Source: CAIWHR01 sp963734085
GTDB taxonomy: Bacteria; Pseudomonadota; Gammaproteobacteria; Burkholderiales; Casimicrobiaceae
Reading direction: 5' to 3'
Assembly: GCA_963734085.1 (NCBI GenBank)
Contig: CAVTFT010000014.1
Span: 1-64,000 of the forward strand
Length of the DNA stretch: 64,000 nt
Position 1 is the stretch's first letter; each line of letters starts with the position of its first letter. The position numbers and the translations under genes are program-made. Below the pieces are notes generated by a model. That model was not told the origin of the DNA, made no database searches, and saw nothing but the letters and a program-made list of their open reading frames with translations. Shown here one piece after another: positions 1-9,603 of this stretch.

Positions 1-36
1 CTGCAGCCAGGTGACTTCTCGCCTGGCATTGATCGC

Positions 37-1309
37 CTACCGATGCAGCAGCGCCAGCGACAGCGACGGGACGTACCCGACCGCGACCGACACGACGATC
101 ATCGTGACCACGAACGGCACCGCGCGGCGCGCGATCGCGGTGATCGGCACGCCGGTCAGTCCCGACATCACGAACAGGTTGAGGCCCATCGGCGGCGTGA
201 TGAAGCCGAGGCCGAGCGAGGTGATCATGAACACGCAGAAGTGGATCGGATCCATGCCGATCTTCTGCGCGACCGGCGCCAGCAGCGGCGCGAGGATCAC
301 GATGTTGGGCGTGGTCTCCATGAACATGCCGGCGATGATGAAGATCGCCAGCATGATCGCGATGAGCGGCGTTGCGGTTCGCGGTCATCGACGTCAGCAC
401 GGGACCAGCGTCTGCGGCACGTCGAGCACGGTCAGCGCCTGCGCGAACAGGATCGCCACGGCGATGATCGGCAGGATGACGCCGTTGACGCGCGCGGAGG
501 TCTCCAGCATCGCCGGGAAGTCGCGCCAGCCGATCGTCCGCTGCAGCATGCCGACGATCAGCGCCACCGCGACGGCCACGGCCGCCGACTCGGTCGGCGT
601 GAACACGCCCGAGTAGATGCCGCCGAGGATGATCGCGGGAATCGCCAGCGCGAACTTGGCGTCGTTGAGCGCGGCGAGCCAGCGGCGCAACGAAAAGCGC
701 TCGCTGCGAATTCTCGTAGCCGCGCAGGCGGTTGACCACGATGTTGGTGACCACCACGCTGAGCAGCACCATGACGCCGGGGATCACCGCGGCCACGAAC
801 AGCGTCGTCGACGAGAGCCCGAGCACCAGCCCGATGATGATGTACGCGATCGACGGCGGGATCAGGATGCCGGTGCAGGCGCCCGAGGCGACCAGCGCGC
901 AGGCGTAGGGCTTGGGGTAGCCGCGCTCGACCAGGCGGTCCATCGTGATGCGGCCGATGGCGGCGGCGTCGGCGGCGTCGGAGCCGGAGATGCAGGCGAA
1001 GAACCCGCAGCCGAGCGCCGTCGACGTGCCGAAGCCGGTGCGCATGCTGCCCGTGGTCGCCTCGGCGAAGTCGAGCAGCTTGTTGGCGAGCCGGAGCGCA
1101 CCATCACGTCGCCGGTGAGCACGAACAGCGGGATGGCGATCAGCGCGAACGAGTCGACGCCCTGGAACAGCGCCTCGCCGAGCAGCGACAGCGGCAACGC
1201 GCCGGTGCCGAGCAGCAGCGCGACCGTGCCGAGCCCGATCGCGACCCAGAACGGCACGGCCAGCACCAGCAGCGCGACGATGAAGCAGGAGGCCGAGCGT
1301 GAGCGCCAT
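37..1309 (-). pseudogene. TRAP transporter large permease DctM-like (HpsM-like), frameshifted
   Basis: Large membrane subunit of a TRAP uptake system, normally about 430 residues with 12 or more helices. The conserved pieces occur in order but in different frames: an N-terminal piece (VPFWVAIGLGTVALLL, ALIAIPLFVLTGDVMV) near 1266-1100, a middle piece (AIPAIILGGIYSGVFTPTE) at 690-394, and a C-terminal piece (MFMETTPNIVILAPLLAP, GFITPPMGLNLF) at 354-37. The likely ATG is at 1309 (MALTLGLL), just downstream of dctQ. At least three or four single-base shifts are needed, near 1280, 1095, 715 and 375. No nonsense substitution lies between them, which suits base-calling errors at least as well as decay. 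Last gene of the operon. The family call is firm; whether the gene is intact in the organism is unknown. Confidence 0.8.
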
Positions 1310-1341
1310 GCGCCGCGGGTCCGTTACGCCCGTTCCGCCGG

Positions 1342-1858
1342 TCAGTCGAACAGCAGCGTGCCGGTGTACGGGTCGCGGCCGGCGCGGAGTTGCGCATGTC
1401 GCGCAGCGCCGACTGGATGACCCGCACGACCATCATCGCGAAGCCCAGCGGCACCGCCGCCGCGAACCACGCCTGCGGGATGCGCAGCGCCGGCGACAGC
1501 GCGTCGAAGCGGATCATCGTCATCAGCGTCTGCAGCGACCAGTACAGCGCGAAGCAGGCGAACACCAGCGTGGCAAGCTCCGAAAACAGGAACACGCAGC
1601 CGGCCGCGCGCGGCGGCAGCGCGCGGCGTCAGGAAGTCGAAGCGGATGTGCGCGCGCTGCTTGACCGCGTACGACGCGCCGATCCAGCCGAGATAGATGA
1701 ACGCGAAGCGCGCCGCCTCCTCGCCCCACAGCGACGAGAAGTCGAGCACGAAGCGGCGCACGACCTCGGTGACGATGACGAACACGATGAAGCAGTAGAG
1801 CACGAGCATCAGGTATCGCTCGCCGTTGCGATCGATCCGCTGCAGGAAAGCGCGCATG
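1342..1858 (-). pseudogene. TRAP transporter small permease DctQ-like (HpsL-like), frameshifted
   Basis: Small four-helix membrane subunit that joins the binding protein to the large permease. Translation from the ATG at 1858 gives YLMLVLYCFIVFVIVTEVVRR and LWGEEAARFAFIYLGWIGASY, the typical DctQ pattern with a conserved E-x-AR motif. The frame is lost near 1625 and resumes with FSELATLVFACFALYWSLQT, then is lost again near 1390 before the tail DPYTGTLLFD. Repaired length would be about 170 residues, normal for the family. It lies between dctP (stop at 1917) and dctM (start near 1309) in the usual P-Q-M order. Confidence 0.8.
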
Positions 1859-1916
1859 CGAGCTCCTCCGCCGGGACGATGCGGGCGTCCCGGCCAGCTG
1901 CATCGATGGCGGGAGG

Positions 1917-3076
1917 TCAGCCCTGGTAGTCGTTGACGGTGAACTTGCCCTTGGTGTTCGCCGCCGTCTTGAGCTTGTCGAAGTTGGCGATCGACCCCGC
2001 GAGCTCCTTCTTGATGTCGTTCCACTCGGGGCGCTGCTCGCCGGCGGCCTCGACCCACTTGTCGTGCTCGGCCTGCGTCGGCTTGTAGAACTTGACGCCG
2101 GCCTTGCCGAGCGCGTCCATCGAGGCCTTCCGCGCGAGCGGGATCTGCGCGAAGCTCTCGCCCTGCGTCTTTTCGCTCGCCTCCTCGAACGTACTCTGCA
2201 GGTCCTTGGGCAGCGACTGGAACCAGGCGTAGTTGGCGGCGAACATCTGCGCATCGGGCACCGAGTCGACCAGCGTGATCGATTCGATGATGTCGATGAA
2301 GCCGAACGTGTACAGCGCGCCGACCGACGGATCGAGCGCGTCGGCGACGCCCTGCTTGAGCGCCGACGGCGTCTCGCCCCAGGCGACCACCGTCGGATTG
2401 GCGCCGGTCAGCCGGTAGAACTGCTGCAGCAGCTTCGACGACGGCACGCGCATCTTGAGTCCGCGCATGTCGTCGGGCGTCTTGATGGTCTTGCCGAGCC
2501 CCTTGCGCGTGGCTACCGTGCGCGGGTCGACGGTGAAGTAGAACATCGGCTTGTAGCCCTTGACCGTGACCTTGGGCGTGATCTCGTCGTTCCAGACCGC
2601 CGACGTGACGAGGTTGGCGAAGCGCTGGTTCTCGCCGCACCAGAACGGAATGTTGATGACGTCGACGATCGGCGCGAACGGCGAGAAGTTCGACAGCGAG
2701 ACCGAGCCGCCCTGCACGGTGCCGGCCTGGACCTTCTGCGCGAGCGCGCTGCCGATGCCGAGCTGCCCCGCCGGGTACAGCTTCACGTACACCGCGCCCT
2801 TGCACAGCGCCTGCAGGTTGTCCTTGAACTGCGTCTGCATGATCGGGTAGGTCTTGTACGCGTCGTCCTTGTACTCGGTGGCGAAGATCATCGTGTGCTT
2901 CGCCGCCTTCTCGCGCGCCGCCTCGTCGTCGGCGGCCAGCGCAACCTCGGCATCCGACCACAGGTAGCCGCCCGTCGCCGCCAGCACGGCCGTGGTGAAG
3001 CCGTAGCGCCCGTCACCTCCAGAAAGCGCCGGCGCTGCTCCGAGGCCGCGGCCAATTCTCTTTTTCGCTTGCTCAT
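1917..3076 (-). CDS. TRAP transporter substrate-binding protein DctP-like (HpsK-like), frameshift in signal region
   Basis: Periplasmic solute receptor of the TRAP system. The ATG at 3076 overlaps the stop of the preceding small gene (ATGA) and follows a good ribosome site (AAAGGAGGAGCGCA). The N-terminus carries a twin-arginine-like export signal (QRRRFLEVTGRYGFTTAVLAA), but a one-base shift near 3015 separates it from the body. The body runs uninterrupted to the stop at 1917 and shows DctP-type features: LYPAGQLGIGSALAQKVQAGTV, KGLKMRVP-like residues (MRGLKMRVPSSKLL), WGETPSALKQGVADALD and an ASMDALGKAG segment. The ligand cannot be read from sequence; the neighbouring dehydrogenases suggest a C3 sulfonate such as DHPS. 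Confidence 0.82.
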
Positions 3077-3358
3077 TGCGCTCCTCCTTTTGTTGCGTTG
3101 GATTCACCCTCTCCGTCGGGGCTCGTTTCCGCCGCTTCTCGTCGGCGATCAGTCCGGCGACGAAAAACGCCATGCACGACAGTACCAGCAGGAACTCGCC
3201 GACGTCGCCCAAGCGCCACATCGCCACGCCGGCCTTGACCGCCAGCATCCCAGCGCGATGTTGAGCGCATAGAGGGTGAGCAGGCACAGCGCGATGCCGA
3301 ACAGCCATCGCGTCAGCACAGGGCGGCGGGTCGCGTCGGCCGCGGCATCATGCGTCAC
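3073..3358 (-). pseudogene. Small membrane protein of the hps-like operon, frameshifted
   Basis: A protein of about 90 residues with two predicted membrane segments (LFGIALCLLTLYALNIAL and FLLVLSCMAFFVAGLIA). It starts at a GTG (3358) two bases past the alcohol dehydrogenase stop and ends in a TGA that overlaps the dctP start codon. Two single-base shifts, near 3252 and 3135, must be repaired to read it through. Small two-helix proteins occur beside some TRAP operons, but I do not recognise a named family. Its place between the enzyme and transport genes suggests a transport accessory role. Confidence 0.55.
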
Positions 3359-3359
3359 C

Positions 3360-4365
3360 TCAATGCGGCCGCAGCAGGATCTTGGCGGCGCCGCTGCGCC
3401 CGGCGTCGAGGTCGGCGAACGCCGCGGCGCCGTCGCGAGCGCGCGCTCCTCGACCCAATCGAGCGCGCCGAACGCGCCGGCATGAAGCGCCGCGACGGTC
3501 GCGCGCAGGTCGGCGGTCGAATACGTGTAGGTGCCGATCAGCGTGATCTCGGCGAGCGTCAGCTTGCGCATGTCGATTTCGCTCGCCCAGTCGAGCAGGC
3601 CGATGTGGACGACGACGCCGCCCGGCCTGACGGCGGCGAGGGCGGCGTTGCGCGTCGCCTTGGCGCCGACCGCGTCGATGACGAGATCGACGGCGTTCCC
3701 GCTGCGGCTCGCGGCTCGTCCGCCGAGAGCACACGCAGATCGCCCGCCGCCTTGGCGGCCGCGCGGCGCAGCGGATTGGTCTCGGCCAGTGCGACGTCGC
3801 GGCAGCCGTACGAGCGGGCGAGCAGCGCCGACAGCAGCCCGACAGCGCCGCCGCCGATGACCAGCAGCCGCACCTCGGGCAGCGGGCGCGCCAGCGCGCG
3901 CATCGCGAGGTTGAGCGCGTGCAGCGCCGTCGCGGCCGGCTCGGTCAGCGCGGCGGCGCGCGCGGACATCGCCTCGGGGATCTCGATCAGCGTGCGTTCC
4001 GGGACCGCGATCCGCTCGGCAAATCCACCGGGGCGCGTCATGCCGATCATCGTGCGGTGCGCGCACAGGTTGTCGCGCCCGGTGACGCAGTAGTCGCAGC
4101 GCCCGCAGGTGATGAGCGGATTGACCGTGACCCGCTTGCCGGCCGCCGGCCCGTCGATGACGCGGGCCGCGAGCTCGTGGCCGAGGATCAGCGGCGGAAT
4201 GCGGCGCGGATCGCGGCCGTGGTAGGCGTGCATGTCCGAGCCGCAGATGCCGGCGGCCTCGACGTCGAGCATCACGTCGCCGCTGCCGGCGATCGGGTCC
4301 GGTTCGTCGCGGAACGTGACCTCGTTCGGAGCGGTGTAGACGAGCGCCTTCATCGTGCCAGTCAT
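3360..4365 (-). pseudogene. Zinc-dependent alcohol dehydrogenase (HpsP-like), frameshifted
   Basis: Medium-chain dehydrogenase/reductase of the threonine/sorbitol dehydrogenase type. Visible features: the catalytic zinc site GICGSDMHAYHGRD and GHE, the structural zinc Cys cluster CGRCDYCVTGRDNLC, and the nucleotide fold LLVIGGGAVGLLSALLA. Shifts near 3712 and 3436 split the C-terminal half, which otherwise reads DLVIDAVGAKATRNAAL to the terminal AAKILLRPH. The start ATG at 4365 overlaps the SDR stop (ATGA), favouring it over the ATG at 4353. In the DHPS pathway of Cupriavidus, HpsP is one of two DHPS 2-dehydrogenases thought to interconvert enantiomers; that assignment here rests on operon content, not on substrate-specific residues. 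Confidence 0.72.
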
Positions 4366-5136
4366 CCCGCGGTGAAGCCGCCGTCGACGAACAGCGTCTG
4401 GCCGGTGACGTAGTCGGACGCGCGGCTCGCGAGATAGACGAGTGTGCCGCGCAGGTCGTCGAGGACGCCGTTGCGGCCGATCATCGTTTGCGCGGCCATC
4501 GCCCCGGCGCGTGCGGGTCGGCGAACAGCGGCGCGGTCAGTTCGGTGGGAAAGAATCCCGGCGCGATCGCGTTGCAATTGACGCCGTGGCGGGACCACGC
4601 CTGCGCCAGCGCGCGCGTCAGCTGCATCACGCCGCCCTTGGACGCGCCATAGGGCGCGCCGTCGGCGAACGCGCGCACCGACTGGAGCGAGGCGATATTG
4701 ATGATGCGTCCCCAGCCGCGCGCGCACATCGCCGGCGCGACGCTCGCGCGAGGAAGAACGGCGCGGCGAGATTGATCTCCAGTGTCGCGTCCCAGTCGCG
4801 GTCGGTGACCGCATCGATCGGGCGGCGCGGATTGATTCCCGCCGCATTCACGAGGATGTCCGGCGGACCTAACGACGCGGCGGCCCGCTCGACTGCCGCG
4901 GGCAGCGAAGCCCGATCGGCGAGGTCGCATGGGATCGCCGCGGCACGACCCCCGCGCGCGATGATCTCCTTGGCGAGCGCGGCGAGCTCCGCCTCCCGGC
5001 GCGCGAGCAGACAGACCGCGGCGCCGGCGTCGGCCAGCGTCGCAGCGAGCGCGCGGCCGATGCCCGAACTCGCGCCGGTGACGAGCGCGACGCGGCCACG
5101 GAGCGAGAACAGCTCTGCGAGAGGCATGGCGCCCAT
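4362..5136 (-). pseudogene. Short-chain dehydrogenase/reductase (HpsO-like), frameshifted
   Basis: Classical SDR of about 255 residues after repair. It shows the cofactor motif TGASSGIGRAL, the NAG-like motif VNAAGIN, the catalytic S...YxxxK arrangement (NIASLQSV then YGASKGG) and the C-terminal YVTGQTLFVDGG. Shifts lie near 4750 (inside the NLAAPFFLARAS stretch) and 4503 (near the C-terminus). The start at 5136 shares a base with the stop of the HisD-like gene (TGATG), so translation is probably coupled. In DHPS catabolism the SDR HpsO works with HpsP on the C2 hydroxyl; the exact substrate here is inferred from context. Confidence 0.72.
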
Positions 5137-6432
5137 CAGACCGCGGTGTCGAACGATTCCGACGGCAGGTATTTGGCAGCCGCAGGTCGGCGGTGCGCGC
5201 GTGCGCCTCCATGCCTTCTTGCCGCGAGATGCGGGCGGTGACCGCGGCGATTTCGCGCGTGGCGTCGCGCGTCATGCGCTGCCAGGTGACCGTCTTGATG
5301 AACTTGCCGACCGAAAGGCCGCCGGAATAGCGCGCGGCCTTCATCGTCGGCAGAATGTGGTTGGGGCCCGACGTCTTGTCGCCATAAGCGACGGTCGTCT
5401 CCTCGCCGAGGAAGAGCGAACCGTAGTTGGTCAGCCGCCCAAGCCACCAGTCGAGATCGGCCGCGTGGACCTCGAGATGCTCGGGTGCGTAATCGTCGCT
5501 GATCCGCGCGGCCTCCTCGCGGTCGCCCGCGACCACGATCTCGCCGTAGTCGCGCCATGCCGCGCCGGCAGCCGCGGCGGCGTCCTTCGGCAGCGCGACG
5601 ATCAGCCGGGCACACGCTCCAGTACCGCCTGCGCCAGCGCAGCAGAGGTCGATACCAGCCACGCCGGCGACTCGACGCCGTGCTCCGCCTGACCTACGAG
5701 GTCCGCTGCGACGACGTCGGGGTCGGCCGTGTCGTCGGCGATCACGCAGATCTCGCTCGGACCCGCGAACACATCGATGCCGACTCGCCCATAGAGGATG
5801 CGCTTCGCTTCTGCGACGTACTTGTTGCCCGGCCCGGCGATCACGTCGGCGGGCTTGCCGGTGATGAGGCCGAAGGCCAGTGCCGCGATCGCCTGCACGC
5901 CACCGAGCGTCAGGATCGCATCGGCGCCGGCGACGGCCATCGCGTGCAGCACCACCGGGTGGATGCCCCGGCGCTGGAACGACGGCGAGCACGCGACGAC
6001 GAACGGCACGCCGGCGGCCTTGGCGGTCGTGATGCTCATGATCGCCGACGCGATATGCGCATAGCGCCCACTCGGAACGTAGCAGCCGGCTACGTTTACC
6101 GGAATGAGGCGCTGGCCGGTCACGAGCCCCGGATGGAGTTCTGCCTCGAACTCGTGCAGGCTCTCGCGCTGGCGCGTCGCGAACACGTGTACCTGCCGGT
6201 GCGCGAACGCGATGTCTTCGCGCAGACGGGCGGGCAGGCTCGATCCGGCGTCGGCGATCGCTTCGGCACCGACGACGAAGTCGCCGGTCCAGCCGTCGAG
6301 CCGCTCGGCGTATTCTCGCACCGCGGGCTCGCCGCGTGCCTCGATGTCGCGCAACATCCGCTCGACCGTTTCGCGCGTATCCGCGGCGCCGGTCGCCGGC
6401 GTGCGCGATGCGCGCTTCAGAATCGTGGCCAC
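5136..6432 (-). pseudogene. Histidinol-dehydrogenase-family enzyme, probable DHPS 3-dehydrogenase (HpsN-like), frameshifted
   Basis: First gene of the minus-strand operon. The HisD fold is clear: GCYVPSGRYAHIASAIM, IAGPGNKYVAEAKR, DVFAGPSEICVIAD, a QAEHG zinc-site segment, YAPEHLEVH with the catalytic Glu-His, GPNHILPT, and EGMEAHARTADLR with the last His ligand. Two shifts, near 5609 and 5178, interrupt it. A GTG at 6432 follows a strong ribosome site (GGGAGGAAGGCA) and is preferred to the ATG at 6468. A true histidinol dehydrogenase would sit with his genes; here the neighbours are an SDR, an ADH and a TRAP system, the gene set of DHPS to sulfolactate oxidation (HpsN oxidises DHPS with NAD in Cupriavidus pinatubonensis). 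Related sulfonate or polyol dehydrogenases remain possible. Confidence 0.72.
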
Positions 6433-6780
6433 TGCCTTCCTCCCTTCGATTCCTGCAATCGATTGCATCGACGGTACGCCGCGCGACGCGATGCTGTCAA
6501 CGAATGACCGAAAGGGGGTTGTACTGAGCGCCTTCTCTCGCGCCTACCGATCGTGGGGGGCCATCCATGGGTGGTGTCGCGCCCGCGCAATACAACCGCT
6601 CAGTGACGAAATGCTTCGGATGCTGTATCAACGCGTGTCTTGCAAACCGATTTCGCGCGGACGGCCTGCGCCAAGAAGTCTGGCTCGCCCGAAAGCAGAC
6701 AGCCATGACAGACCGATAAGGGTCGCTTCCCGTCATTGCTTTTGCGCGAAGTGGCCTTCGTCTATATGCTTCCTACAACT
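6433..6780. promoter_or_regulatory. Divergent intergenic region between the hps-like operon and the DsrC-like gene
   Basis: About 350 bases separate the two divergent genes and hold no convincing reading frame. The region must carry the promoter of the minus-strand operon and probably that of the DsrC-like gene. An AT-richer patch near 6755-6785 precedes the plus-strand gene. No operator or riboswitch could be identified by eye. Confidence 0.4.
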
Positions 6781-7098
6781 ATGAACCTGACACCGGAACT
6801 CTTTGACGAAGACGGCCTTGTCCGTGACTTTTCCTCTTGGTCAGAGTCGCTCGCGGAAGAGATTGCGCAGGACGTCGGCATCGGCTCGCTCACCGAAGCG
6901 CATTGGAAGGTTGTCCGCGCTATGCGCGAACATTACGCGAAACTTGGGGTCGCACCCGCCATGCACCGCGTCTGCCATGACGCGGGTATCGAACGGCAGC
7001 AGGTGAATGATCTCTTCGGCTACTGCCTCATAGCGTGGCGAGTAGCCGGATTGCCGAACCCCGGGGAAGAGGGCAAGGCATACCTGAGCGCCATGTAA
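6781..7098 (+). CDS. DsrC/TusE-family protein lacking the terminal cysteine
   Basis: A 105-residue protein with the DsrC/TusE layout: FDEDGLVRDFSSWSESLAEEIA, then LTEAHWKVVRAMREHYAKLGVAP, and a C-terminal AGLPNPGEE arm. In true TusE and DsrC the arm ends in a conserved Cys that carries persulfide. Here the last residues are GKAYLSAM and that Cys is absent; the only cysteines are in CHDAG and GYCLIAW. It therefore resembles the Cys-less DsrC relatives thought to be regulatory rather than sulfur carriers. I chose the ATG at 6781 because the homology begins there; ATGs at 6766 and upstream are possible. It is divergent from a sulfonate-type operon, so a sulfur-linked role is plausible but inferred. 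Confidence 0.7.
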   Translation: MNLTPELFDEDGLVRDFSSWSESLAEEIAQDVGIGSLTEAHWKVVRAMREHYAKLGVAPAMHRVCHDAGIERQQVNDLFGYCLIAWRVAGLPNPGEEGKAYLSAM

Positions 7099-7225
7099 GC
7101 TGCTGGTGCCATCTACGGCCCGGTTGACGAACATCTCCATCGGTGCGAAGATTCCCCTGTAGTTCACGCCGATTTGTTCAGCTTGCGGGCGTGTAATAAA
7201 TCCAGCTAAGCGGTTTTGATGCTCG

Positions 7226-7258
7226 AACCCGCTTTGGCTGTTGGCCGGCGGGTTTTTT
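7226..7258 (+). terminator. Rho-independent terminator
   Basis: The inverted pair AACCCGC and GCGGGTT is followed directly by a run of six T. It lies about 130 bases after the DsrC-like stop codon and would end that transcript. Confidence 0.65.
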
Positions 7259-7334
7259 GTTGGTCATGTCGTTACTGGTGTTGGACTGCTCCATGCCGGA
7301 AGCCCGCGCGACGAGCTAACGGAAGGAGGTCGGA

Positions 7335-7409
7335 CGTCGCAATTTAGCCTCACTTGCCGCGACGCAAAACAAGGCGCTAAACGAGGCGTTGACGCAGGAG
7401 TCGACGATG
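7335..7409 (+). repeat. Duplicated leader, copy A
   Basis: About 75 bases that recur at 7911-7987. Shared blocks are TTGCCGCGACGCAAAACAAG, GAGGCGTTGAC and GGAGTCGACGATG. The last block contains the ribosome site and start codon of the gene at 7407. Similarity continues weakly into the first 15 codons of both genes. Confidence 0.75.
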
Positions 7410-7862
7410 GACCGCAGGCCAGTAGCACAAGCACCCGCAGTTCCTGTTATTGCCGACGAGGCGGGCTTCGTCAGGAACGTCATTGATCAAGCCACAGCCG
7501 ATCTGATCGCGCGAGTGAATGCGGCTTCCGTCACCGTCGAGGACATGTTTCTCGCCGCCGCCGAAATCCAGAAATTGCCACTCGAGACTTGCAATCGGGA
7601 GGCGCGCACTCGCTGTCTCAGTCGAATCTTCAACGGGCAGAACTACAAGGTCATTGCCATCAATTCTCGATTGGAAGCAATGGCGGAGGTAGTTAGGTCC
7701 GGGAAGATACGGCGTTGGGTCCTGCCGAAAATTGTTGCGGAGCCAGTATTCGTGGCGGCTGCCGAGGCACCGCTTCTGTTTACCGAGGGCGAGTGGTTTT
7801 TCGAGCAAGACTCCTTTGTCGCGTGCGCGCTCGAACACGCGAACGTCGATGGACATGCCTGA
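7407..7862 (+). CDS. Hypothetical protein downstream of duplicated leader A
   Basis: A 151-residue protein of unrecognised family. The ATG at 7407 follows CAGGAG at good spacing, which favours it over the TTG at 7389. The N-terminus (MDRRPVAQAPAVPVI) resembles that of the gene at 7985, while the rest differs. The middle is helical and charged (FVRNVIDQATADLIARVNAA, FLAAAEIQKLPLETC); no signal peptide, membrane segment or catalytic motif is visible. A conserved short leader joined to unrelated C-terminal parts could mean a shared regulatory or targeting segment. No function is assigned. Confidence 0.6.
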   Translation: MDRRPVAQAPAVPVIADEAGFVRNVIDQATADLIARVNAASVTVEDMFLAAAEIQKLPLETCNREARTRCLSRIFNGQNYKVIAINSRLEAMAEVVRSGKIRRWVLPKIVAEPVFVAAAEAPLLFTEGEWFFEQDSFVACALEHANVDGHA

Positions 7863-7910
7863 CCTCGCGTTCCTCCGTCCAAAAGCAACTGGCGGCTGAA
7901 ACCCGCCAAA

Positions 7911-7987
7911 CGTCGTGATTTTGCCTCCATTGCCGCGACGCAAAACAAGGCTGCTAACAGGAGGCGTTGACTTGGGAGTCGACGATG
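7911..7987 (+). repeat. Duplicated leader, copy B
   Basis: Second copy of the leader at 7335-7409, differing by small indels and scattered substitutions. It ends in GGGAGTCGACGATG, which supplies the ribosome site and start codon of the gene at 7985. Confidence 0.75.
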
Positions 7988-8323
7988 AACGGAAAGTCTG
8001 TCGTACAAGTACGCGAAGTCCCCGGCATTGATCTCGCCTACCGGCCACGCAATTACTTCTGGGCGGACGATCTGCAGATTCCATTGCCGTCGAGCATTGC
8101 TGGCGAGGCCCGACGGCAACTGGTTCGCGCTCTGGTGGAGTGGAACGCCCCGATTCCCGGTGGGCTTGATGCAGCAGTCCTCGATGAGGCGATGCGCGAG
8201 GCTTGGGGAGGTCTGCACCCCTCCCACATGGGTGGCGAGTACCTGCCGCCTATTCGGAACGGCGAGGTCGAGCCCGCATCTCCCTTCGGTCCGTTACAGC
8301 GGGAGAAGTCCGATGAGAGCTGA
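7985..8323 (+). CDS. Hypothetical protein downstream of duplicated leader B
   Basis: A 112-residue soluble protein of unknown family that begins MNGKSVVQVREVPGI, similar to the start of the gene at 7407. It is followed with an 11-base overlap by the gene at 8313, so the two are probably translated together. The C-terminal half is rich in Gly and Pro (GGLHPSHMGGEYLPP). No domain recognised. Confidence 0.6.
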   Translation: MNGKSVVQVREVPGIDLAYRPRNYFWADDLQIPLPSSIAGEARRQLVRALVEWNAPIPGGLDAAVLDEAMREAWGGLHPSHMGGEYLPPIRNGEVEPASPFGPLQREKSDES

Positions 8324-8588
8324 ACCCTCGCTGCTGGCCCAGCTCGTCATCGCCTACCACGAGAAATTCGGGCGACATGTCCCGGAGTCGGCCCAGCGGC
8401 TACTCGCTGCCGGAGACTTGGCGGCAATTCTTCAAGTCTCGCTCGCGACCAACGTGCCGCTCCCGGAGGCCGGATGGGACCCGGACTCGTCATTCGAGTT
8501 CAGTCCGCACGGCGGCTGCATCATTCGTGACGAGAGTCCTGAACCCGTAACACCGACGAAGGGGCCGGACGGCGAATGGCTCCAATAG
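8313..8588 (+). CDS. Small hypothetical protein, coupled to the upstream gene
   Basis: A 91-residue protein that starts inside the end of the previous gene, behind GGGAGAAGTCCG. It begins with a helical segment (SLLAQLVIAYHEKFGRHVPESAQRLLA) and ends with a Gly/Pro-rich tail (GGCIIRDESPEPVTPTKGPDG). Not recognised. The overlap and ribosome site argue that it is real and belongs with the gene at 7985. Confidence 0.55.
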   Translation: MRAEPSLLAQLVIAYHEKFGRHVPESAQRLLAAGDLAAILQVSLATNVPLPEAGWDPDSSFEFSPHGGCIIRDESPEPVTPTKGPDGEWLQ

Positions 8589-9603
8589 GGGGCTGGCAGC
8601 GGGCATACGGAAAACCCCACCGAATTTCGATCCTCCGTAGCCCCACGAGTGACCCCGCCTCAAGGGCATACCGGAAACATCTGAATTCGGTATTGGTGTC
8701 GATGCCGACTACTATTGCTCTCACCATCCATAACCCACGACAACTGCAATCGGGCGGAGCATCGCTGGGCTCGAAGGTCGGGACGACCGCCTGCCCCAGG
8801 GAGCGCGCGGTCATCTCGAATCACTCCCAGAATCCGGGCCAGACGATTTCAACCATTCCACGTTGTGAAGTCTCAGCACGTCATCGCGTGCGAGCGACCG
8901 TGGCAGGTGCGGCGACCGCCCGCGGACCGCTGGTCTATTCATCGGCGCAGGGCTCGCCTCACCAGCGTTCGGCCACACCACGTCGGCGGTGCGGCGGCGC
9001 TGCGCGAAGATCTTCAGTGCGCGAGTAGCTGGACGGCGCGGGGTGCCTCGCTTCGTTCTCTCGAATCGGACGGTTGTTCGGCTTCAACCGCTCAGGGTAG
9101 AACGTCGGCTTCCGTTGCTTCGTGGCAGGTCTCTGCAAGCGGTGACCAAGCTCCGGCGGCGGCAATCTCTTGACGCCTCAATGCAAGTATGCGTAACCTG
9201 TAGTCTACTGGACGAACTGAAATCGTCCATGCAGATTCGCCCATTGCGTCAAGGGGAGACCAGATGGGTATCTCAAATCCCGGCTCGCCCGCCAGCGGCA
9301 CCCGGAAGCTACGACGCAGCCTACAACGACGATCCTGGCTTGCCCGACGGTCAGAGACAGCTCATAGACCCGCGGCGCAGTCAGACGTTGCAGCGATGTC
9401 GGTCGCCGGGCGAAACACAATGCTTGCGGTTTGCCCTGAAGTGCAGACGCCGATGAATAGCGTCGTTGTGTCGCTCTACCGCGGCGACGATTAGCAAAGA
9501 GATTGCGACTGAGGGGTAGATGGCGGCGCCCCACCCCGGACTTTCCGGCGCCGCCGGACCGTGTGACAACTCTCACGACGCGAACCTAATGAAAGGCCAA
9601 CCC
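8589..9603. other. 1 kb without a supported gene
   Basis: Several open frames exist on both strands, but none shows a ribosome site, domain-like composition or neighbour logic. The stretch probably holds decayed sequence plus the promoter of the metalloprotease gene at 9604. No repeat or tRNA was seen. Confidence 0.4.

Noticed and set aside
1342..2961. A long minus-strand frame across dctP and dctQ
   Set aside because: Its first 360 codons are an out-of-frame shadow of dctP; only the last part is dctQ.
1917..3308. A single 463-residue DctP starting at 3308
   Set aside because: The first part belongs to the small membrane protein; the frames merge only because of one-base shifts near 3135 and 3015.
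5136..6432. Histidine biosynthesis HisD
   Set aside because: No other his gene nearby; the SDR, ADH and TRAP neighbours point to a catabolic dehydrogenase.
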